A stretch of DNA of 64,000 bases, from NCBI GenBank assembly GCA_966096095.1, contig CBHTUR010000006.1, positions 1 to 64,000 on the forward strand, read 5' to 3'. Below the pieces are notes generated by a model. That model was not told where the DNA came from, searched no databases, and saw only the letters and a program-made list of their open reading frames with translations. The stretch's first letter is position 1; each line of letters begins with the position of its first letter. Both the position numbers and the translations under genes were made by a program. Origin of the DNA: Gemmatimonas sp966096095 (GTDB lineage: Bacteria; Gemmatimonadota; Gemmatimonadetes; Gemmatimonadales; Gemmatimonadaceae). Of this stretch, positions 59,262-64,000 are shown in pieces.

Positions 59262-60523
59262 GCGCCTTGCTGCAACATCCGGCGGATCACCACTTGGTTG
59301 CTTGCGGGCTGACTGAAGTGATCGACGAGGTGATCGAAAGCCATGTCGGATCTTGTGTACGTTGTCAGCGACGGGTGCAGGAATTGATGACGATGCGTGA
59401 AGAGCTGCTGACCGCGCCGCGACCGCGTATCGATCCAGCGGGCGCCGAACGAGTACTCGCTCGACGGGATGCGGGAGAGCGGATCGAGTTAGGACCGGTA
59501 CTTCTGTCCACGACAAGCCGTTCGGAGACGGGGCGTCGAAATCGTATCCTGCCAATCACGCTCGCCTCGGCGGCAGCGTTGCTGCTGTGGTTCGGATGGC
59601 CGCGCGGTCGGTCACGTGTGGACGAGCCGTCGGCGACAACGGCGTCTCGTGACGCGGCGCGTGACGCGACGCGTGACGCGGCGGACGCGACCGCGAAGCC
59701 GCCGGCTGCGACCAGCGAACCTTCGACCATGGCGGAGATATTGTCGCCGTGGCCCGCCATCGCGTACGCCGCCACGGTTCCAGACACCGAGCAGTTGTTC
59801 GAATCGCTGAATGCCAGTGGCGGTGTGCTCCTCACACCGGGAACGCGTCGATATGTGAGAAGTTCGGCCAGCCCGTACCACGAGTCGATGCCCATCGGGG
59901 CACTCTCCGTCGAGTTCGTTGACACCGTGTACGCAAAGGTGCCCGTGTGGCGCGTCGTGACGTCGCGGCCGCTTGAGCAATTGGGCGTCGTTGATACCGC
60001 GTGGATCCGGCGGTTCGACTTCATGACGCTGCTGCGTCGATCGCACATGTACCGCAACACGCTCACTCAGCGCGTGGTTGGGGACACGTTGCTCCGCCAG
60101 ACGTTCGACGTTCAGCTGCCAGACTCGATCCGCGCGAAAATCGACCCTCGCAAGTTCACGATCGATCAGCGGATCTCGCTGTCGCGTCGTCCCCTGATCA
60201 CCGACGCGTCGACTTTCATGCTGCTGTTGCGCACCCAGTCGTTGCACGCGCGGTGGCGCGGCAGTATCGATGTCAACGCCTTTCGGGCCGGCGCTGGCGC
60301 GGCCATGCAGGCGCGGTCAGTCAACGTCGCGGTGGAGGGTGACTCGCTGGTTTCGACGCTCTGGGGGCATGTGCCGTGTTGGCGCGTGGTCGTGCATAGC
60401 GGCATGACGCCGGAACGCTGGTACGTGAGTAAAGAGGGAAGAGAAGTGCTGCTTATGACCGGACCGAACGGAATGGAGTGGCCACGATCACGGCTCGACC
60501 TGATGGGGCGGTATCTGAAGTAG
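59258..60523 (+). CDS. Membrane anti-sigma factor with large periplasmic domain
   Basis: The protein has 421 residues. The zinc-finger region is HHLVACGLTEV and IESHVGSCVRCQRRVQEL (H-x3-C-x2-C, about 30-38). The membrane helix is near 90-107 (ILPITLASAAALLLWFGW). A repeated RDAARDATRDAADA stretch, from a 59643-59690 tandem DNA repeat, links to about 290 periplasmic residues with no domain I can name (SPWPAIAYAATVPDTEQLF, VWRVVTSRPLEQLGV, VPCWRVVVHSGMTPERWYV). It overlaps the sigma gene by 4 bp. It probably holds the sigma factor until a periplasmic signal is sensed. Confidence 0.87.
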   Translation: MSALLQHPADHHLVACGLTEVIDEVIESHVGSCVRCQRRVQELMTMREELLTAPRPRIDPAGAERVLARRDAGERIELGPVLLSTTSRSETGRRNRILPITLASAAALLLWFGWPRGRSRVDEPSATTASRDAARDATRDAADATAKPPAATSEPSTMAEILSPWPAIAYAATVPDTEQLFESLNASGGVLLTPGTRRYVRSSASPYHESMPIGALSVEFVDTVYAKVPVWRVVTSRPLEQLGVVDTAWIRRFDFMTLLRRSHMYRNTLTQRVVGDTLLRQTFDVQLPDSIRAKIDPRKFTIDQRISLSRRPLITDASTFMLLLRTQSLHARWRGSIDVNAFRAGAGAAMQARSVNVAVEGDSLVSTLWGHVPCWRVVVHSGMTPERWYVSKEGREVLLMTGPNGMEWPRSRLDLMGRYLK

Positions 60524-60756
60524 ATCAGGATGCGCGACCCGCCCGAACGTGGTGAGATCGAGTCGTCAGTCGTCAGAAATTGATATCCTGATCACTGGCA
60601 ACTCGAACTGATCACTGACCACTTAAATCTTATTAGTGCTCGGTTGTCGGTTGGGGTTGTCGGTTGGGGTTGTCGGTTGTCAGCCTCTCGAGTCCCCAAT
60701 CACCGATAACTCAAACCGAGAACCGACGACTTAAAGCAGTTCAATCCCTATCGCCC
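60524..60756. repeat. Repeat-rich intergenic segment with three GGTTGTCGG units (copy 3)
   Basis: Three direct GGTTGTCGGTTG-type units lie at about 60643-60681. Bases 60698-60731 repeat 58569-58602 exactly. TGATCACTGGCAACTCG and CTGATCACTGACCACTT precede them. It looks like a rearranged member of the repeat family at 55830 and 58527. There is no reading frame in it. It separates the anti-sigma gene from the MarR promoter. Confidence 0.7.
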
Positions 60757-60785
60757 TTGACAGTACGTGTTATAACACCTATTAT
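60757..60785 (+). promoter_or_regulatory. Sigma-70 promoter of the MarR gene with operator in the spacer
   Basis: TTGACA (60757-60762), a 17-bp spacer and TATTAT (60780-60785) form a near-consensus promoter. The spacer holds the perfect 12-bp palindrome GTGTTATAACAC (60767-60778). The -10 ends 6 bp before the ATG at 60792, so transcription would start at or beside the start codon, which implies a leaderless mRNA. Binding by a dimeric regulator here would block RNA polymerase. Confidence 0.8.
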
Positions 60786-60791
60786 CCGTCC

Positions 60792-61232
60792 ATGCCGCAC
60801 GCCCCCGCCGTCAGCCCTGCGCAACGCGCCTTCCTGGCGCTCGTGTCGGCTGGCACCACGCTGGCGGACGAGGTCGAGCAGGTGCTCAAGCCGTACGGAC
60901 TGAGCACCACGCAGTACAACGTCCTGCGCATCTTGCGGGGGGCAGGGAAGTCAGGGCTGTGCCGCAACGAAATTCGCGACCGCCTCATTACCCGGATGCC
61001 CGATGTCACGCGGTTGCTGGACCGAATGGAGGAAGCCGATCTGCTGGAGCGGGAACGGCGCACGGATGATCGACGTCAGGTGGAGACGCGGCTAACGCGC
61101 AAAGGACGTGAACTTGTCACCACACTCGATCCGATCATCGACGCCGCGCATCAGCAGCAGCTCGCACACCTCAGTCGCGAACAGGTGGAATTGCTGACCC
61201 TCTTGCTGAACAAAGTCAGTCGGGTCGAATAG
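60792..61232 (+). CDS. MarR-family transcriptional regulator (MhqR-like)
   Basis: The protein has 146 residues, usual for the family. The winged helix has YGLSTTQYNVLRILRGAGKS, GLCRNEIRDRLITRMPDVTR and the wing LLERERRTDDRRQVETRLT. The N- and C-terminal helices form the dimer. It is probably self-regulated, because a palindrome fills its promoter spacer. The genes after it (SnoaL-like, VOC dioxygenase-like, esterase) match the gene types under MhqR control in Bacillus subtilis, where quinones release the repressor. The specific signal is inference. Confidence 0.92.
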   Translation: MPHAPAVSPAQRAFLALVSAGTTLADEVEQVLKPYGLSTTQYNVLRILRGAGKSGLCRNEIRDRLITRMPDVTRLLDRMEEADLLERERRTDDRRQVETRLTRKGRELVTTLDPIIDAAHQQQLAHLSREQVELLTLLLNKVSRVE

Positions 61233-61254
61233 TTGGATTCGTCGTTTTCGGCCG

Positions 61255-61291
61255 TAATAGGTGTTGTCACACTCGGTAGTATAACACGTAC
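61255..61291. promoter_or_regulatory. Split copy of the MarR operator upstream of the SnoaL-like gene
   Basis: TAATAGGTGTT (61255-61265) and ATAACACGTAC (61281-61291) are, joined, the exact reverse complement of the 22 bp at 60763-60784 that span the first operator. Here they are parted by 15 bp (61266-61280). A TATAAC -10-like hexamer (61280-61285) lies in the right half. It probably controls the three-gene operon from 61313. Confidence 0.65.
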
Positions 61292-61312
61292 AACAGACCA
61301 CGGAGCTGCATC

Positions 61313-61873
61313 ATGAACACCGCTCGTCGTTCCCTCATGCTCGTCGCGCTCGCCGCGACCACCACCGTCGCCGCCACGGCGTCGGCGCAGTCGGCTGTTG
61401 AGAAGCCCAAATATCCGCCGCCAGCCCAGCAGCCGCAGGCGCCCACTGTCGAAAGCCGGCTCAAAGTGTTTGACGTGCTCGACTTCGATGTATTCAGCGG
61501 ACAGAAATGGGATCGTCTCAAGGACAGTCATGCGGCGGACATCGTCGTCACGTGGCCCGACGGCCGCGAAACGAAGGGCATTGATGTTCACATCGAAGAG
61601 CTGAAGGCGATGTTCGTGTGGGCACCGGATATCACCATCAAGACGCACCCGATTCGCTTCGGCAGCGGCGACTTCACGGCCGTGACCGGTGTGATGACCG
61701 GCACCTGGACCAAGCCGATGCCGGTACCAGGCGGCAAGCCGCTCCCGCCCAACAACAAGCGCTTTGCAATTTCGATGTCCACCATTGGCCACTGGAAGGG
61801 TACCACGATGGATCATGAGTGGCTCTTCTGGGACAACATGGATTTCATGAAGCAGATTGGACTCGCGAAGTAA
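61313..61873 (+). CDS. Secreted SnoaL-like (ester cyclase-type) protein
   Basis: The protein has 186 residues with signal peptide SLMLVALAATTTVAATASAQ. The body fits the NTF2/SnoaL fold: HAADIVVTWPDGRETKG, HIEELKAMFVWAPDI, IRFGSGDFTAVTGVMTGTW and MDHEWLFWDNMDFMKQIGLA. Proteins of this kind bind small polyketide- or quinone-like molecules and some cyclise or hydrate them. It is the first gene after the split MarR operator, with a VOC gene 61 bp on, so it may help clear quinones outside the cytoplasm. The enzyme activity is not shown. Confidence 0.82.
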   Translation: MNTARRSLMLVALAATTTVAATASAQSAVEKPKYPPPAQQPQAPTVESRLKVFDVLDFDVFSGQKWDRLKDSHAADIVVTWPDGRETKGIDVHIEELKAMFVWAPDITIKTHPIRFGSGDFTAVTGVMTGTWTKPMPVPGGKPLPPNNKRFAISMSTIGHWKGTTMDHEWLFWDNMDFMKQIGLAK

Positions 61874-61934
61874 ACGCCGCACCCCGCGCTGCAGCCGTAC
61901 CTACCACCGCAATTCCTCGACTGAGATACGCATC

Positions 61935-62876
61935 ATGGGCGTCACAACGCACGACATCTTTGGCGGCACCAACGGCGCACAACCGGCGCTGCCGGGCACG
62001 TACGGTGAGGCGCCCAGCACTTATCGTCTGCCGATGGCCACGCAGTTGGGTGGCGTCGTTCTGCAGGTGGCCGATCTCGCGCGGTCGCTCGCCTTTTACG
62101 AACGGGTGCTGGGGCTGCGTCAGCTCTCAAACACCGGCGAGCGCGCGACGCTCGCGCCATTAGGCACCGGGCGCGCGCTGGTTGAACTGCGCGAACGCAA
62201 AGGCGCTAAACCGGTGGCCGGTAAAGGTCGCTTGGGGCTCTATCACTTTGCGATTTTGCTGCCCACTCGCGAGTCGCTCGGCGCGTTCGTGCGACACCTG
62301 AGCGAGATCGGCGCGCGCGCGGGCGCCGGTGATCATCTGGTGAGCGAAGCGTTCTACCTCCACGACCCCGATGGATTGGGAATCGAGGTCTACGCCGATC
62401 GTCCGCGCGAGACGTGGCTGCGCATGGATCGCGAACTCATGATGGCCACCGATCCAGTGGACGTTGGCGGCCTTGTGCAGGCGGCCGAGGGAACGCCGTG
62501 GGAGGGCATGCCCGCGGGCACCGTCATGGGACACGTGCATCTCCACGTTGGGGACGTCAATCGCGCCTGGCAGTTCTACGGCGAGGGTGTGGGCTTCGAC
62601 AAGATCGTCTGGCACTACCCCGGAGCGCTCTTCATGGCGGCAGGGGGCTATCACCATCACTTGGGCACCAACACGTGGGCCGGTCCCGGTGCACCTTCGG
62701 CGGCTGACGACGAAGCGAAGCTCGTGGAATGGACCATCGAACTGCCAACGGTCGCGGACGTCGATGAAGTGGCCTTGAGCGTTGCGCGCGCACGCTTCAC
62801 GGCTACGCGTGATAATGGCGACGCGGTGCTGCGTGACCCGTGGGGCACGCAAGTGCGCGTGCGCGTCGCACCGTAG
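61935..62876 (+). CDS. VOC-family ring-cleaving dioxygenase-like protein
   Basis: The protein has 313 residues from the ATG at 61935; the longer open frame from 61857 overlaps the SnoaL-like gene. Two VOC modules are visible: GGVVLQVADLARSLAFYERV with YHFAILLPTRESL and LHDPDGLGIEVYADRP, then GHVHLHVGDVNRAWQFYGEG with HHLGTNTWAG. His and Glu metal positions of extradiol dioxygenase/CatE-like proteins are present. In Bacillus, MhqE and CatE are VOC dioxygenases that open hydroquinone or catechol rings. It lies 9 bp before the esterase gene. Confidence 0.88.
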   Translation: MGVTTHDIFGGTNGAQPALPGTYGEAPSTYRLPMATQLGGVVLQVADLARSLAFYERVLGLRQLSNTGERATLAPLGTGRALVELRERKGAKPVAGKGRLGLYHFAILLPTRESLGAFVRHLSEIGARAGAGDHLVSEAFYLHDPDGLGIEVYADRPRETWLRMDRELMMATDPVDVGGLVQAAEGTPWEGMPAGTVMGHVHLHVGDVNRAWQFYGEGVGFDKIVWHYPGALFMAAGGYHHHLGTNTWAGPGAPSAADDEAKLVEWTIELPTVADVDEVALSVARARFTATRDNGDAVLRDPWGTQVRVRVAP

Positions 62877-62885
62877 GAACTCGCG

Positions 62886-63572
62886 ATGACGCTCGCCGCC
62901 GATGTGAAGTCGCTGTCGCTCGTGCATCTCCGTCGCGCCGCGCAACGCGCGTCGACAGCGAAGGCGCCACTCCTGCTGTTGCTGCACGGTGTCGGGAGCA
63001 ATGAACGATCGATGTGGCCGCTGGCGCAGGCCATCGACGCGTCGTTCGAGGTGTTGTGCGTGCGATCGCCGGTGCTGCTCGGGCCGGGCGCGTACGGCTG
63101 GTTCCACGTGCAGTTCACCGCGCAGGGACCCGTGATCAACGCCGAGGAAGCGCGCGATGGGTGGGAACAGATCGCGCGCTTCATCGACGAGGCCGTCGCG
63201 GCGTACGATGCCGATGCGCGTCAGGTGTACGTGGGCGGATTCAGTCAGGGCGGCATCATGTCGTTGGCCACGCTGTTGACATCGCCTGCGCGAGTGGCCG
63301 GCGCGATGTGTCTGAGCGGACGGCTGCTGCCCGAGGTGCTGCCGTATCGCGCGCCGGACGATGCGTTGCGGGGGAAGCGGGTGCTGCTAGTGCACGGTGT
63401 GCACGACAGTAAGCTGGGCATCAGCTATGCCCATTGGGCACGCCAACAGCTCAGCGCGACACCGGTGACGCTGTCGTACCACGAACTCGCGATCGGGCAC
63501 GAGGTGACGCCTGAGGTCGTGGCGCTCGTTCAGCGCTGGGTAATCGACGTGCGCCGGCCGGAGCGCGTGTAG
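62886..63572 (+). CDS. Carboxylesterase/phospholipase (alpha/beta hydrolase, MhqD-like)
   Basis: The protein has 228 residues. The fold begins LLLLLHGVGSNERSMWPLAQ; the nucleophile is in GGFSQGGIMS (Ser, about 119), the Asp in VLLVHGVHDSKLGI, and the His in AIGHEVTPEV. The triad is complete. It belongs to the small phospholipase/carboxylesterase group, as does MhqD, which is co-induced with MhqE by quinones in Bacillus. There is no signal peptide. It is the last gene of the operon after the split operator. Confidence 0.9.
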   Translation: MTLAADVKSLSLVHLRRAAQRASTAKAPLLLLLHGVGSNERSMWPLAQAIDASFEVLCVRSPVLLGPGAYGWFHVQFTAQGPVINAEEARDGWEQIARFIDEAVAAYDADARQVYVGGFSQGGIMSLATLLTSPARVAGAMCLSGRLLPEVLPYRAPDDALRGKRVLLVHGVHDSKLGISYAHWARQQLSATPVTLSYHELAIGHEVTPEVVALVQRWVIDVRRPERV

Positions 63573-63639
63573 AGCGAATTGCGGTCGCACGGCGTAAACT
63601 GAGAGCGATCCGCCACCGCTTTCACTCCAGACTCGACCG

Positions 63640-64000
63640 ATGTCGCACCGCGCGCCGTGTACCCCACCACTCCGAACCGCGCTGCTCGCGGCGTGTGCGT
63701 TCAGTGTGAACGCCTCGTCGGCGCTGCTCGCGCAAAAGGCAAAACCCGTCGCGGCCGCGATCGCCACGTCGGCGTACAGTGATTCGCTTCGACTGTTCTA
63801 CGTGGGTCGCCCTGTGGGGTGGGAGCGTTTTTCAATCGAGTCGCACGGTGGCGGCTGGACGTTGTCGAGCGACTTCGATTACATCGATCGCGGTCGACGC
63901 AATCATTTGGCCGCAGCACTCGAGATGGACGCGACCTACGCGCCGCAGAATCTCGAAGTGACGCGTATCGGCGACACAACCACAACGTTCATCGCGCGCG
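63640..64000 (+). CDS. Secreted protein of unknown function, partial (runs off the window)
   Basis: From the ATG at 63640 there are 120 codons with no stop before the window ends. A signal-like N-terminus has LRTALLAACAFSVNASSALL. The body starts SLRLFYVGRPVGWERFSIE and has SSDFDYIDRGRRNHLAAAL, a beta-rich N-terminal domain. I do not recognise it with confidence. It lies 67 bp after the esterase stop on the same strand, so a shared transcript is possible, but no motif ties it to quinone stress. Confidence 0.65.
   Translation, partial: MSHRAPCTPPLRTALLAACAFSVNASSALLAQKAKPVAAAIATSAYSDSLRLFYVGRPVGWERFSIESHGGGWTLSSDFDYIDRGRRNHLAAALEMDATYAPQNLEVTRIGDTTTTFIAR

Noticed and set aside
60643..60681. 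Possible CRISPR-like repeat run
   Set aside because: The three units are about 12 bases with almost no spacer, and no cas gene is nearby.
61264..61285. TTGTCA and TATAAC as a promoter pair
   Set aside because: The spacer is only 10 bp, too short for sigma-70; TATAAC alone may still be a -10.

Overview
This is a chromosomal window from a high-GC Gram-negative bacterium. The gene content fits Gemmatimonadota best: ECF sigma/anti-sigma pairs with carboxypeptidase-regulatory-like domains, a protein kinase fused to a TolB-like propeller, a VPS10/sortilin-type propeller protein, DUF885 peptidases, tandem LVIVD-repeat lipoproteins, a CRTAC1/UnbV-type FG-GAP protein, and very many secreted proteins and lipoproteins. 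The phylum call is inference from gene content. No rRNA, tRNA, phage, IS element or CRISPR array is visible.

Layout. (1) 1-5493, minus strand: one tight operon, read right to left. It encodes an ATP-grasp ligase, an ATP-grasp ligase fused to a SET methyltransferase domain, an ABC-exporter membrane domain without ATPase, a BNR sialidase-like secreted protein, a membrane-anchored protein with a polymorphic-toxin-like C-terminus, and an overlapping small immunity-like gene cut by the window edge. (2) 5612-19065: TesB thioesterase, secreted GH13 amylase-like enzyme, exported MsrA, two DUF885 peptidases, a Gfo/Idh/MocA oxidoreductase, an oligopeptide ABC importer (binding protein plus two permeases, no ATPases), a D-2-hydroxyacid dehydrogenase and an AcuC-like deacetylase. 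(3) 19143-28198, minus: Ser/Thr kinase-TolB protein, small secreted protein, VPS10-like propeller protein, GH78 rhamnosidase. (4) 28363-35829, plus: ECF sigma factor, anti-sigma factor, VWA protein, and three tandem secreted proteins that look like TonB-receptor N-termini plus plug without a barrel. I read this as a candidate cell-surface signalling locus. (5) 35960-42032: cyanophycinase-like, M28 and M14 peptidases, and a zinc-ribbon membrane protein framed by repeats. (6) 42096-47438, minus: operon of a c-type cytochrome, a MauG/CcpA peroxidase, a short asparaginase-like protein and a CRTAC1-like lipoprotein, preceded by a site resembling the NsrR (nitric-oxide sensor) consensus. (7) 47595-48845: a second zinc-ribbon protein between two direct copies of a palindromic repeat. 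(8) 48875-53664, minus: DUF305 Met-rich lipoprotein and two LVIVD paralogues. (9) 53812-60523: AraC regulator, TPR/lipocalin-like protein, M19-type dipeptidase, amidohydrolase, ECF sigma and anti-sigma. (10) 60792-63572: MarR regulator, SnoaL-like protein, VOC dioxygenase-like protein and esterase, which resembles the Bacillus MhqR quinone-stress regulon. A partial secreted protein closes the window.

Common themes are peptide scavenging (DUF885, M14, M19, M28, cyanophycinase, peptide ABC importer), polysaccharide turnover (GH13, GH78, BNR) and envelope or redox stress sensing. Intergenic DNA carries at least three families of imperfect palindromic repeats. The most unusual items are the ATP-grasp/SET/toxin-like operon, the sigma/anti-sigma/VWA/barrel-less plug cluster with a hairpin that buries a Shine-Dalgarno, and a MarR operator that recurs downstream split into exact halves by 15 bp.
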